Of a stretch of DNA of 64,000 nucleotides, positions 42,601 to 51,900 are shown one piece after another. This stretch comes from an uncultured Muribaculaceae bacterium (lineage in GTDB: Bacteria > Bacteroidota > Bacteroidia > Bacteroidales > Muribaculaceae). The DNA is taken from assembly GCA_934661195.1 (NCBI GenBank), contig CAKUJD010000003.1, positions 333,879-397,878 on the forward strand, read 5' to 3'. The notes beneath the pieces were generated by a model that was not told the DNA's origin, made no database searches, and saw only the letters and a list, made by a program, of their open reading frames with translations. How positions within the stretch are numbered: the first letter of the stretch is position 1; the number at the start of each line of letters is the position of its first letter. A program made the translations under genes and the position numbers.

Positions 42601-45600
42601 TTGCTAGCGGCGACATCACAGGCTGGCAGTATGCCGGCGGCCTGGTGGGCTACAACGATGGCACGGTGATAAATTGCCGCAACTTTGCATCTGTCAAGAC
42701 CGCCTATGCCTACTCGGCCGGCATTGCCGGCTATCAGAGCGCCAATGGCGTGGTGAGCGGCTGCTACAATGGCGGCACCGTGACCGCCGGGCGCTACTAC
42801 TCGGCCGGCATCGTGGGCTTCAACTGTGGCCGCGTGACCGCGTGCCAGAACGCGGGCCTTGTGAATGCGGCCTACGTGAACCCCTACAAGCCGTCGGGCC
42901 AGCGCTATGCCGCCGGCATCGTGGCTCAGAACTACGGAGCAAGCGAGGTGAGCAACTGCGTGAACTCGGGCACCGTCACGGCTCCGCTCGGAGTGGCCGG
43001 CATCACTTTGCAGCTGGGCGTCAGCGGTGAGTCGCTGCTAAAGGGCAACCTTAACTATGGCATGGTCACCGCCGATGAGTCGAGCGACATCAACGGCGCC
43101 ATTCTGGGCACTGCCGCAGCCACAGGCTCGACCGTGGCCGGCAACTGCTTCGACTCGCAAATCAATTGGCAGGGGGCTGTGGCCATGACCGATGGCGAGG
43201 GCATGGAGCCCCTGACCACAGCCGTGCTCACCAGCGGCAAGGCCGTCAACGGACTTGACGCGTCGCTGTTTGACTTCGCCGCCGGCATGTATCCCGTGCT
43301 CAAAGCATTCAAGGCCGAGCCGGCCGTCGACGCAGCGCGCCGCATGGTGCTGACGCTTGGCAGCGGCCAGACTACCGACGATGTCACAACCGACGCCTCG
43401 GTGGCCTCGTTCAGCGGCCTCAGCTGGTCGCTCACCCGCGGCGACAAGTTCTCGCTGAGCGGCAACACGCTGAAGCTAAGCATAAGCGATGCCGACAAGG
43501 TGTCGGCACGCGACACACTCACGGCCACCCTTGGCGGCTATGCCAAGGCGCTGCCGCTGCGCGCAATGCCCGTGCTGTTTGCCGGCAAGGGCACGGCCGA
43601 CGATCCATACCAGATTGCCACCAAGGCCGACATGCAGGCCCTCGCGTCATCGACCACCGACGACGGCTGCACCTACAATGGCCGCTACTTTAAGGTGATG
43701 AACGACATCGACTTCGGCTCCGACCTATACAATCCCATTGCATGGGGGTCGACCAAGTTCAATGCCGACTTCGACGGCAACGGCAAGCAGTTCCTTAATG
43801 TGACCTATGGCAACCAGGCCACACAATATGTGGCCATGTTTGGCGAGGTGGGCGCAAAGGCCCGCCTGCACGACTTCACCCTGGCCAGCGGCTCGATAGG
43901 AGCGGCCGGCTACACTGCCGGCATCGCCGCCGAGGTGTTTGGCACAGTTGAGAATGTGGTCAACAAGGCCGAAGTCACAACCCTCAAAAACGGCTACCTG
44001 GCTGGCATCGCCGCAATTGTCAAGAAGGGAGGCCGCCTAATAAACTGCCGCAACGAGGGCACCATCACGCCCACTGCCAACTATGCGGCCGGTGTGGCCT
44101 ATAGCGTGGAACAGGGCGGCGTGGTTGACGGCTGCGTCAACGTGGCCGACATCACCAGCGCCAAAGACTACCTTGGCGGCGTGGTGGCCACCAGCGCCGG
44201 AGTGGTGCGCAACTGTGTGAACCGCGGCGCCATTAGCGGCAAGACCAATGTGGGCGGCGTGATTGGCGCCGTGGCCGGTGCCGACAGCACCCTCAACTGC
44301 CTCAACGAAGGCGCAGTCACGGCATCGGCCGGACGCGTGGGCGGCATCGTGGGCTACAAGAGCGCCACTGCCGACCCGAGTGTGCTTGTGGGTTGCCACA
44401 ACACCGGCCTCATCACCAGTGCCAAGGGCGCTGTGGGCGGTGTGGCCGGACGCATGCAGGAGGGCACGTATGCCTACGACTGCGGCAACAGCGGCGAGGT
44501 GGTCAACACCGGCTCGTCGTACACAGGCGGCGTGTTTGGCTCGCTCGAGAGCATTGCCGCCAAGCCGTCGCTGGCTCAGGGCTGCTACAACACCGGCAAG
44601 GTGAGCAACAACGGCAACGGCAGCTACACGGGCGGCGTGTCGGGCAACACCAACCAGAATACCAACTACATCGACTGCTTCAACACGGCCGACATCTATT
44701 CGGGCGGCAACTATGTGGGCGGCATCTCAAGCGGCCTCAGCGGCAAGGTGGTGCACTGCTACAACACTGGCAACGTGGTGGCCAAGGGCATCGCCGTGGG
44801 CGGCCTTTCGGGCCTCGGCTGGGCCGAGGTGCACGACAGCTACAACTTAGGCGACGTGACCTCGACCGACGGCGACAGCAAAAACGGCGTGGCAGGAGGA
44901 CTCTGGGGCTACGGCCGCGTCAAGTTCTACAATTGCTACAACATGGGCACAGTCACCGGCAAGTCGTACACCGGCGGCATATCGGGCGGCGTGGCCGACG
45001 ACTTCACAGTGGTCAACACCTACAACGCCGGCCGCCTTGTGGTGACCGACACCGCCTCCTGCGGCCAGATAGCTCCCGGCGGCGACTACAAGATTACTGT
45101 GAGCAACGCCTACTACGACACCAACGTCAACCCCTTCGGCCCGATTTCCAATGTCGACTCGCTGGCCACTGGCGTCACCACCAGCGTCCTTGCACTAACC
45201 AACCCCTGCGACACGGCGTTTGTCGTGGCACCAGGCATGTATCCCACCCTGGCAGCGTTCCAAAGCGACACGTTGGCCAACTGGTTTGCGGCCGTGCCTG
45301 TGGTGGCTGAGGGCGACAGCTATGACCGCATTAGCTCGGCCTTCACCGTGGGCACGCCTGCCGGCACCGAGTGGACCATGAGCGGCAACCTGTTTCTTAA
45401 CGGCAACACCGTAGACAGCAACGCAGAGGGCGACTCGTGGATCACCAAGACCTATGGCACGCACTCACGCACCTATGTCCTGCACATAAGCCGCGCCACA
45501 GGCCTCGACGGCATCAATGCCGATGCCGCGCTCAAGTGGCGCGAATACTACACGGTGTCGGGCATCAGCCTCGGCACGGTGCGTCCAAGTTCGGCGGGCG

Positions 45601-45665
45601 CCTACGTTGAGCGCAGCGTCTACAGCAACGGCGCAGTGCGCTCGCGCGTGATAGTGGTGCGCTAA
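39660..45665 (+). CDS. Giant GLUG-repeat surface protein, paralogue 3
   Basis: 2001 residues from the ATG at 39660 (an in-frame TTG three codons earlier is less likely). The signal peptide is Met-Pro-Lys with a Leu/Met/Ala core ending Ala-Ala-Ala-Gln. Two tandem beta segments follow (Lys-Val-Tyr-Asp-His-Lys-Thr-Tyr-Gly and Leu-Ser-Ala-Trp-Gly-Val-Phe near 140-190). Three G-x-G-T-x-x-x-P-Y blocks start near 350, 860 and 1305, each with GLUG-type repeats. The last block has many Gly-Gly-(V/I)-(A/S)-Gly ... Cys-Tyr-Asn-Thr-Gly units. The C-terminus (Tyr-Tyr-Thr-Val-Ser-Gly...Gly-Ala-Tyr-Val...Val-Ile-Val-Val-Arg) is a variant of the sorting-tail pattern. It has its own promoter and activator-like repeats, and a 15-bp terminator stem. 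Confidence 0.93.
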   Translation: MPKLLLMCALAVMGVMPAAAQRQTAATSLPKAGAEASGPAVPIGRALVPLGGSKVAEGAFAAAMPHKAARSPITSLPSEMHMAEFDTSTKGKRDPSAMLTFSAAGSDSAQVSGIHGLTGGKLGAKFDFAAGTVKLYPGKVYDHKTYGAIWACAYNEQTNTFNTSTPITGTINADGSITLSAWGVFAVDGDYRGSSFGLYRSSELKQSNATITDVTFKTSLKTTTTEQFASYVEQAGENKLNVFNVGNYCNATVTVDLLADSTVSIVPQYVTSTTSADFFCYPADWAAALRGIKDNITGRGTATTITLGNWGVCSRTSLATRQRNVVSSVITVTDGSTISYPAAPALDWTGSGTIASPYSITTARQLSDFARTVNAGNSYAGKYIRLDADIDMAAESESFKPIGSSETRSFQGVFNGGGHTVSNLTLDLGEQMGVGLFGYTGANSLVHDINIKNFNITTYGRYVGALVGYAKGTVANVNVASTAITTYYVTVGGVVGYYQGTNLQNAEFDGSVSGWGSVGGIVGELRGKATQLRNHGTVTMSQYYDAAYTGVGGVAGATQNYTLGRSSITDSYNDGHVIGRSSTSYVGGVVGQLQTADVARCFNVGLINGVASVSSSLGEGGTAGVAGRAYGATVADCYNGNYVINSYVTNNVGGIIGLVAKPASVIDNGVVVRYENTSAVTRSYNSGQVVQPALYASQGLWGSCYADTVFTKCYFDRQTTGNEIGAKLASMSCLTSQLTTAKGLEGINDASVWVTADGMYPRLKGFESVTSAIVAATPAYLADGETTQKVKHNFTVSTAGGVKWKAYDEASQTYGSQNAAFKLDGGNVSLNSVTTNGIIVAMMGDDTKFYKRLWIKMINPNGFAGSGTESDPYLIKSKADLIELRNGINGSAQHYKGEHFRQTADIDLAQGEGDFSGIGTDGYSSHIFGGIYDGNGHSISNLVINGLGADSKGKASKTNSTEFVGLFGYIEQGAVVKNLTIASGDITGWQYAGGLVGYNDGTVINCRNFASVKTAYAYSAGIAGYQSANGVVSGCYNGGTVTAGRYYSAGIVGFNCGRVTACQNAGLVNAAYVNPYKPSGQRYAAGIVAQNYGASEVSNCVNSGTVTAPLGVAGITLQLGVSGESLLKGNLNYGMVTADESSDINGAILGTAAATGSTVAGNCFDSQINWQGAVAMTDGEGMEPLTTAVLTSGKAVNGLDASLFDFAAGMYPVLKAFKAEPAVDAARRMVLTLGSGQTTDDVTTDASVASFSGLSWSLTRGDKFSLSGNTLKLSISDADKVSARDTLTATLGGYAKALPLRAMPVLFAGKGTADDPYQIATKADMQALASSTTDDGCTYNGRYFKVMNDIDFGSDLYNPIAWGSTKFNADFDGNGKQFLNVTYGNQATQYVAMFGEVGAKARLHDFTLASGSIGAAGYTAGIAAEVFGTVENVVNKAEVTTLKNGYLAGIAAIVKKGGRLINCRNEGTITPTANYAAGVAYSVEQGGVVDGCVNVADITSAKDYLGGVVATSAGVVRNCVNRGAISGKTNVGGVIGAVAGADSTLNCLNEGAVTASAGRVGGIVGYKSATADPSVLVGCHNTGLITSAKGAVGGVAGRMQEGTYAYDCGNSGEVVNTGSSYTGGVFGSLESIAAKPSLAQGCYNTGKVSNNGNGSYTGGVSGNTNQNTNYIDCFNTADIYSGGNYVGGISSGLSGKVVHCYNTGNVVAKGIAVGGLSGLGWAEVHDSYNLGDVTSTDGDSKNGVAGGLWGYGRVKFYNCYNMGTVTGKSYTGGISGGVADDFTVVNTYNAGRLVVTDTASCGQIAPGGDYKITVSNAYYDTNVNPFGPISNVDSLATGVTTSVLALTNPCDTAFVVAPGMYPTLAAFQSDTLANWFAAVPVVAEGDSYDRISSAFTVGTPAGTEWTMSGNLFLNGNTVDSNAEGDSWITKTYGTHSRTYVLHISRATGLDGINADAALKWREYYTVSGISLGTVRPSSAGAYVERSVYSNGAVRSRVIVVR

Positions 45666-45691
45666 CCGCACACAATCCCCACCCTAAATTG

Positions 45692-45740
45692 CAGAGGCGT
45701 GAAACCCATGGCTGGTTTCACGCCTCTGCTGTTGTCTTTT
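45692..45740 (+). terminator. Terminator between GLUG paralogue 3 and the GNAT gene
   Basis: A perfect 15-bp stem (45692-45706 with 45714-45728, 7-nt loop) is followed by ctgttgtctttt. It lies between convergent genes and may work in both directions. Confidence 0.75.
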
Positions 45741-45755
45741 GACAGGTGAAGCGGC

Positions 45756-46256
45756 TCACAGGGTGAGGCGCATCTGGTGCCACGGCACACCGCCGTGCAC
45801 CGAGGCCGACAGCCCCTCGTCGCGAAACCCGAATTGCTCATAAAACGCAATCTTGGCCTCCTTGCACGTCAGCACCACGCCGCGCCGCCCTTCGGCCCGC
45901 GCCTGGCAGATGACGCGCCGCAGCAGTCTGCCGGCCAATCCCTGCCGCTGGCAGCTGGGATGGGTGGCCACACCGAATATCATCTGCCACTCGCCCTGCT
46001 GCTCATTGTGGTAGTCGGGTGAGTCATACATCGGGTCGGAGAGGTCGCGCTCCGCCGTCACCGGGCCGTTTACCATCGACACGATTTGCCCATCGCGCTC
46101 TGCCACCCAAAAGTGGCTGGGATAAGTGTCCAGCCGCCACCGCATCGACTCGCGGGCGGCCGCCTCGGCGGGCGGAAAGCACGCAGTCTCAAGCGCCGTC
46201 ACCGCCTCAATGTCGGCCGCCGTGGCCGTGCGAATCACATCATTGTTCTTATCCAT
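45756..46256 (-). CDS. GNAT family N-acetyltransferase
   Basis: 166 residues. The N-terminus Ile-Arg-Thr-Ala-Thr-Ala-Ala-Asp-Ile-Glu-Ala-Val is typical. The acetyl-CoA-binding motif Val-Ala-Thr-His-Pro-Ser-Cys-Gln-Arg-Gln-Gly-Leu-Ala-Gly-Arg-Leu-Leu lies near 100-116. Val-Leu-Thr-Cys-Lys-Glu...Phe-Tyr-Glu-Gln-Phe-Gly-Phe follows near 133-147. The layout resembles arylalkylamine- or spermidine-type acetyltransferases, but the substrate is unknown. TAACTTTG on the - strand (46261-46268) ends only 4 nt before the ATG, so the mRNA would be leaderless or nearly so. Confidence 0.85.
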   Translation of the reverse strand: MDKNNDVIRTATAADIEAVTALETACFPPAEAAARESMRWRLDTYPSHFWVAERDGQIVSMVNGPVTAERDLSDPMYDSPDYHNEQQGEWQMIFGVATHPSCQRQGLAGRLLRRVICQARAEGRRGVVLTCKEAKIAFYEQFGFRDEGLSASVHGGVPWHQMRLTL

Positions 46257-46260
46257 GCCG

Positions 46261-46268
46261 CAAAGTTA
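46261..46268 (-). promoter_or_regulatory. -7 box almost touching the GNAT start codon
   Basis: TAACTTTG on the - strand is followed by CGGC and then ATG; the transcription start would fall on or beside the start codon. Confidence 0.5.
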
Positions 46269-46406
46269 GCCCATTTCCGCCAAACCGCCATTCCCAGCCC
46301 ACACTTTGCCAGCAACGCCCGCTACTGTCCAAAACAAATTGCGCACCTCTGCAACAGGAATAATCGGCAATCACTTGCCGATGCACTATCTTCACATTCC
46401 TAATAA

Positions 46407-46619
46407 TCAAGCGCCTTGCACTTTAATCGGTACGAACGGAATATCAACATTTAGTCGAACACCCTCAGAATCTTCAGATCCTTGATACTCAGCCGTTGCG
46501 CATATCCTCTCGTACCACGCTTCTCCTTTGTGCCATTTTGCGGTGGCTCTGATGGAGCAAAGATACTTATTATCAGTGAGAAACACGCATATAATGCGTA
46601 TAATTTTAAAGCATCGCAT
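46407..46619 (-). pseudogene. Possible gene remnant, unknown family
   Basis: A 70-codon - strand frame ends with a plausible globular sequence (Trp-His-Lys-Gly-Glu-Ala-Trp-Tyr-Glu-Arg-Ile-Cys...Leu-Asn-Val-Asp-Ile-Pro-Phe-Val-Pro-Ile). The first 20 residues are hydrophobic and look non-coding, so only the C-terminal 45 residues may be real. I do not recognise the family. Confidence 0.25.
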
Positions 46620-46831
46620 CGCAGGATATTACATATTTTTATTCTAAAATAGATGTGTAATCGCCAAAAATTCCTCTGAAAGCGAAAGAGTTGACGATAT
46701 TGCATCTAAAGTAGGATAGCGATGAAATTGAATGTGTATACCTTCTCAACCTACTTCAGATACACGGCTTTTATGATTGAAATTGCAAAAAACGCAATAA
46801 AAGTAACGTGTTGTTAATAATAATAATGAAT

Positions 46832-46866
46832 TTTGACATGATTGCAAGGGATTCTTTGTACATTTG
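46832..46866 (+). promoter_or_regulatory. Promoter of the xre regulator gene
   Basis: TTTG (46832-46835) and TACATTTG (46859-46866) with a 23-nt spacer, 24 nt before the ATG. Confidence 0.55.
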
Positions 46867-46889
46867 CAAACCGTTTAATATGTATAAAC

Positions 46890-47114
46890 ATGGAAAGAAA
46901 AATCAATCGCATTAAAGTGATGCTTGCAGAGAAAGGCAAGACCAACAAGTGGTTATCTGAGCAGGTGGGGAAAGACCCTGCTACAGTAAGCAAGTGGTGC
47001 ACCAATGCTGCTCAACCTACACTTGAAACCATGATGTTGATTGCGAAAATACTTGAAGTGGACTTAAATGACCTCGTAAGATTCGAAGCTTTACCTGGCA
47101 TTGAGGGAAAATAA
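46890..47114 (+). CDS. XRE-family helix-turn-helix regulator of the BREX locus
   Basis: 74 residues from the ATG at 46890; the earlier in-frame ATG at 46842 lies upstream of the promoter and is rejected. A single HTH_3 domain fills the protein: Ile-Lys-x-Met-Leu-Ala-Glu-Lys-Gly (helix 1), Asn-Lys-Trp-Leu-Ser-Glu-Gln-Val-Gly-Lys-Asp-Pro-Ala-Thr-Val-Ser-Lys-Trp (helices 2 and 3), Pro-Thr-Leu-Glu-Thr-Met-x-x-Ile-Ala-Lys-Ile-Leu-Glu-Val (helices 4 and 5). It likely represses or tunes the downstream defence genes, 89 nt away. Small HTH regulators commonly head BREX loci. Confidence 0.85.
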   Translation: MERKINRIKVMLAEKGKTNKWLSEQVGKDPATVSKWCTNAAQPTLETMMLIAKILEVDLNDLVRFEALPGIEGK

Positions 47115-47203
47115 CAGAAAACGTAAGAACATACGCATGAGTTGAAACAGACGATGTGTCTTTTGCAGGAACATATTTAGTGCGTTAAAATTAGAACACT
47201 TTT

Positions 47204-47674
47204 ATGACACGACAAAATATTGAGGAAATTCTCAAAATGCGATATTCTGTTTACAAGGCAGGAGCAAACGCTGGCTGCTGGGCAGATATAGATCAGTCTG
47301 GTGCATCTGATATGATGGCATATATTTTCCCAAAATCGGGAGGTATTGCGTATTATAATCTGGTGCTTGAACTGATGCGAAAAGAGCATAATATGTTCAC
47401 CGGTGGTGTATATTCTTTGTTTAAGATGCCAGTTCAGGTAGAAAAGGAAATTATAGAATATTTGAAAAAGGGCGAGTTTGATTTCTCGAATGCTGTCGAT
47501 GATTGTTGTGCCTATTTGGAATCAATGGACACAATAGTTACTGATCATTGTTTTACATCTGTAAATATAGGTGATTTCAACGCCAATGAGATTGACATAA
47601 TTCTGAGACTTTGTGCATCTCACTATAGGTATGCTTTCCAAAATAATATTAACTGCTATCCGTATTTTGAATGA
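47204..47674 (+). CDS. brxE: BrxE-like BREX accessory protein
   Basis: 156 residues, soluble. The region 10-90 has Arg-Tyr-Ser-Val-x-Lys...Gly-Cys-Trp, then Tyr-Ile-Phe-Pro-Lys, a Leu-rich helix with Arg-Lys-Glu-His, and Val-Tyr-Ser-Leu-Phe-Lys-Met-Pro-x-x-Val-Glu-Lys. This order (Gly-Trp...Phe-Pro-(R/K)...His...His/Tyr-x-Leu-Phe-(R/K)-(L/M)-Pro) matches my memory of BrxE, which precedes brxA in type 6 BREX systems. Its function is unknown. Its TGA overlaps the brxA ATG (ATGA), so it is translationally coupled. If BrxE is wrong, it is still a BREX-linked gene of unknown role. Confidence 0.6.
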   Translation: MTRQNIEEILKMRYSVYKAGANAGCWADIDQSGASDMMAYIFPKSGGIAYYNLVLELMRKEHNMFTGGVYSLFKMPVQVEKEIIEYLKKGEFDFSNAVDDCCAYLESMDTIVTDHCFTSVNIGDFNANEIDIILRLCASHYRYAFQNNINCYPYFE

Positions 47675-48438
47675 TGAGAGATACTCAATACAACTATAAA
47701 CTGTGTAAAGGTTGTGGTCTTGTAGATGAGACTTTGTCGCTTCTGTCAATATGTAATGCAGATACGACAAAGGAGTCTTTGGCTGCATATGTGCATGAAA
47801 ACAATTATCTTGCAAGATGTACGGACAGACGTAGTATGGATATTGTGAAGCTTGTGTTTTGGCCCCGGTTCATGAAGTCAAACAAGAACGTTGCTCTTTG
47901 GCTTAAATCAATCCGAGAAAAAGGGCTGATGCTACCACAGTTTAAACAGCTTCTTATGATCTATTGCGCAAGGGAGAATGCTGTGATGTACGATTTCATT
48001 GTCCAATATCTTAATGAATACAAAGCCACGAATAAAACAGCTCTTCCAGCAGGTTGTATTAAGCAATTTATAGACGACTTGGTAGATAAAGGTCTGGCTA
48101 AATGGAGTGACTCGGTAAAGACTCGAAATTCAAGTTATATTAAGGCTGTACTCGTAGATTTCGGCTTTGTAAACCGCAGAGGAGACATTCTGCCTTATGA
48201 AGTTGCGGATTTTACCATTCTGTATCTTATGCATGAACTTCACTTCGAGGGTCTGTCAGATATTGCCATTTGGAATCATGAAGATTGGCAATTGTTTGGT
48301 CTTGACAAATATCAGGTTGGGGAACGAATAATGGAACTCAATTTGAAGGGAGGCTATATTGCTCAATGTACAGGTGATTTGATGACTATTTCGTGGAAAT
48401 ATAATTCAATGGAGGAATTTATCAATGGAACGTTATGA
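47671..48438 (+). CDS. brxA: BREX protein BrxA (DUF1819)
   Basis: 255 residues. The DUF1819 pattern is visible: an N-terminal Tyr-Asn-Tyr-Lys-Leu-Cys...Leu-Leu region, the middle Ile-Val-Lys-Leu-Val-Phe-Trp-Pro-Arg-Phe, a helix-rich core, and a C-terminal Trp-x-x-Phe-Gly-Leu...Leu-Asn-Leu-Lys-Gly-Gly-Tyr-Ile-Ala-Gln. Known BrxA is a small DNA-binding protein needed for defence in some but not all BREX systems. It overlaps the preceding gene by 4 nt and the following brxB by 14 nt. Confidence 0.88.
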   Translation: MMRDTQYNYKLCKGCGLVDETLSLLSICNADTTKESLAAYVHENNYLARCTDRRSMDIVKLVFWPRFMKSNKNVALWLKSIREKGLMLPQFKQLLMIYCARENAVMYDFIVQYLNEYKATNKTALPAGCIKQFIDDLVDKGLAKWSDSVKTRNSSYIKAVLVDFGFVNRRGDILPYEVADFTILYLMHELHFEGLSDIAIWNHEDWQLFGLDKYQVGERIMELNLKGGYIAQCTGDLMTISWKYNSMEEFINGTL

Positions 48439-48982
48439 AGATAAAATAGAAAAGGCGCTTCAATATCTGAAACAGCCGAGCAAAACAGACGCACGAGGAT
48501 GTGCGCCTATCGTCTATCTGGTATACCAGCCAGAGGATGCAATTATTTTGCGTAATATCGTAGATACATTCCTTCGCCCTAAAGCCGATTACTATGGGTT
48601 CAATGTTCACTGTGTATCAATGGGCGATTTGGTTGATAAATTCATAAACAATCATGATTATCGCGACATCTGGACAGATCCTTCTGTTGATGAAGCTGAA
48701 ATGTATAACAGTATAAAGCAAGAAATAGTCAATGATGAGTATTTCGAAAAAGCCATTATTGATATTCAGGACAAATTGAGTTCAGATACACGAGCTTTGC
48801 TTGTACTTCGTGATGTAGAAATGCTTCATCCATTTTATATGATGGGTGTAATAGAGAACAAAATCTACAATAAGATTCATGTTCCTACCCTTGTTTTATA
48901 TCCAGGAGAGACCCAAGGCACAGCCCGATCTTTTCTTGGGGTATATAATCAAGACGGCAATTATCGTTCAATTAACTTCTAA
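48425..48982 (+). CDS. brxB: BREX protein BrxB (DUF1788)
   Basis: 185 residues. DUF1788 landmarks are Pro-Ile-Val-Tyr-Leu-Val-Tyr-Gln-Pro-Glu-Asp near 25-36, Phe-Leu-Arg-Pro-Lys-Ala, and Leu-Leu-Val-Leu-Arg-Asp-Val-Glu-Met-Leu-His-Pro-Phe near 125-137. The C-terminal Tyr-Pro-Gly-Glu...Ser-Phe-Leu-Gly-Val-Tyr-Asn-Gln-Asp-Gly-Asn-Tyr-Arg is also characteristic. BrxB is part of the core BREX complex; its molecular role is not settled. It overlaps brxA by 14 nt, and brxC starts 11 nt later. Confidence 0.9.
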   Translation: MERYEDKIEKALQYLKQPSKTDARGCAPIVYLVYQPEDAIILRNIVDTFLRPKADYYGFNVHCVSMGDLVDKFINNHDYRDIWTDPSVDEAEMYNSIKQEIVNDEYFEKAIIDIQDKLSSDTRALLVLRDVEMLHPFYMMGVIENKIYNKIHVPTLVLYPGETQGTARSFLGVYNQDGNYRSINF

Positions 48983-48993
48983 AATTCAGAGCT

Positions 48994-51900
48994 ATGCATA
49001 AAATACAGGACTTATTTGATCCTTCTAAAAAACTCAATCGTGCCATTGAGAGTGTTGTCACTTTCGGAGCCAAGACCGAACAGGACCTTAGCTCTGAAAT
49101 CCGTGAGTATGTGGTGACTGAAAAACTTCATAAGAACTATGAAGATGTCATTCAGGATCTACAGGATGCCTTCGATAATTCAAGTAAGGAAGTAGGCATT
49201 TGGGTATCTGGTTTTTATGGATCAGGTAAGAGCTCTTTCGCCAAATACTTAGGCCTTTCTTTTGACAGGAGCCTGTTGATAGATGGTGTCGTTTTTGGAG
49301 ACCGCTTGATGAGTCGTATTCAGGATACGGCTATCACGGCTATGCACAAGACTATCATTGCGCGTCACAATCCTCAAGTGGTGATGATTGACCTCAGTAC
49401 GCAGTCTGTAGCTGGTAAGATAGCAAATGTCAGTGATATTGTTTACTACGAAACGCTGAAATTGCTTGGCATCACTAAATCTACCGACCAGAAGGTGATG
49501 TGCTTCATTGACATGCTGCACAGCGAAGGCAAATATGAAGAATTCTGCAAGTTGGTAGAAACTGAAAAACATAAGACATGGGAATCTGTTGAATCCAATG
49601 ACCTTGCAGCAAATCTTATTGCTGCAAGTCTGGCTCCACGTGTGCTGCCAGCCTACTTCCCTGACAGCGCAAGCTTTAAGGATATAAATTTGAATAGCGC
49701 CCTTAACGAGAAGGAACGATTTACCCGTCTATACAATCTTGTCAAGGAGAAGACCGGTAAGGACAAAATCATCTTTGTGCTGGATGAGGTAGGACAGTAT
49801 GTTGCTTCTAATGTTGACCTTATCTTGAATGTACAGGGCATGATGCAGATCTTCAAGGATGAATTCCATGGAGACGTATGGGTAATTGCTACTGCACAGC
49901 AAACACTTACGGAGGATAATCATGATGCCCAGCTCAATTCAAATGAGCTCTTCCGCTTGGCTGCTCGTTTCCCCGTTAAGGTCGATATCGAGGCCAATGA
50001 CATTAAGGAGATTATCACAAAACGGCTCTTGGGTAAATCTCAGGAGGGCCAGTCATACCTCAAGAAGCTCTTCTCCAACAATGAGGGGGTACTCAAGAAC
50101 AGCATACATCTCACCGTGCAGGAACGTAGCATATACAATCAGGTGCTGACTGACGAGACTTTTGCCAACCTTTATCCATTCCTGCCGGTTCATATTGACA
50201 TCCTTTTGTCTTTGCTTCAGAAACTGGCAAGCAGGACTGGAGGTGTAGGCTTGCGTTCTGTCATCAGACTGATCCGTGACATCCTGGTAGACAATCATCT
50301 TGCTGATGCTACCATCGGTCAGATGGCTGGCCCTGAACACTTCTATGACGTGTTGCGTACCGACATGGAGAAGAACTCATCCAAGGAGATTGTTATTGCA
50401 GCCGACAAGGCCATACAGATGTTCAATGGCAATGCCCTTGCTGTGAGAATCTGTAAGACCATTGCTGTCATGCAGCTTTTGGATGATTTCAATCTTTCAT
50501 TCGACAATTTGTGTGCTCTCCTTTACAATTTTGTAGGAAGTAACTTTGACAAGAGCAAGGTGCGTGATAATCTTGATGAAATCATGCAGTCTGACGGGCT
50601 CACACTTCAGGAGATTGATGGTAAGTACCAATTCATGACGAATGCCATCCTTGGCATTCGTGAGGAAAGAAACAAGATTATCCCCCGTGATAGCGAAAAG
50701 GCTGATGTGCTCCAGAAGCAATTGCAAGATATGCTTTCCCCTGCACCTTCGGTAAATGTATATTCGAGCAAAACTATCACTGCTGGTGTTGAACTGACAG
50801 AGCGCAACCGTCCATACAATATTCATACGGCAACAAGCCTGAAAATTAATGTCAGATTCGTGGATGGAGCATCATACAATGAAACCCACCAGTATCTTCT
50901 GACAGAGAGTACTCGTCAGGAGAATTCTCGTACATTGTACTGGCTCTGTACCCTTAGCAAAGACAAGGAAGCTATCTTGCAGGAAATCGTACGTAGTCAG
51001 AATATCAAGAATCGTCATCTGAACGAGACCAACAAGGAGATTCAAGCCTATCTTCGTGCACAGTCTGATAACGCTGAGGAAAAGAAGCGTCAGCTCACAC
51101 AGATTCTGCGTGAAGCTATGGCAAACAGTGAAATCATCTTCCGTGGTTCTCCACGGCAAGTGAACGAGGAAACTTATAAGACTGTTGCCCTGAAGCAGAT
51201 TGCAGAAAAGGTATTTGAAAAATATCCTTTAGCATCTACCAACATGAAGAGCGACTGTGTGAATAAGTTGGCCTCGTATAGCGACATTACCACCATCCCT
51301 GCAGCACTCAATCCTTTCGGTATTGTCAATACGAGCAAGGGAACGATAGATACCTCCAATGCTGCTATTGCTGAGATAAAGGATTTCATAGCTCTGCGTA
51401 ACGAGGCTACTGGCCAGGACGTGGTCAATCACTTTGAACATGATCCTTATGGATGGTCGAAGGATACCATTCGTTATATCGTCGCTCTGATGCTTAAGGC
51501 AAGTATCATTCAGATTCGTGTAGCTGGTAAAAACATAACTGTATTCGGTGATTCTGCAGTTGATGCTATGTCCACAAACAACAGCTTCAACAAGATCAGC
51601 ATTTCGTTGAACACGGAAGGAGCATTGACTATACCAGAATTGCTCAAAGCGGCTCAGAATCTTACCAGTCTCTTCAACAGTTCACGTATCGCTCCCGTTA
51701 AGGATCAGATTGCCAAGGAAGCTTATGTCAAGATAAGGTATTACCAGCCAAGGTTTAATAATCTTATCCCAGACTTTACCAGTCTTCATTTGGCAGGTTT
51801 GCAGAGCATGCAGATGGCTGTTAATTATGGTCAGCGTATTCTGGATAGTGAGGGCGGCGAAGCAGCTTATCTGTTGGGTAAGGATGAAGATTGCGTCAAG

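Larger units (their letters stand above)
46257..46889. other. 633-nt boundary region before the BREX locus
   Basis: Composition drops from GC-rich to A/T-rich across this stretch. It holds the GNAT promoter, a possible gene remnant on the - strand (46407-46619) and the xre promoter. Confidence 0.6.
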
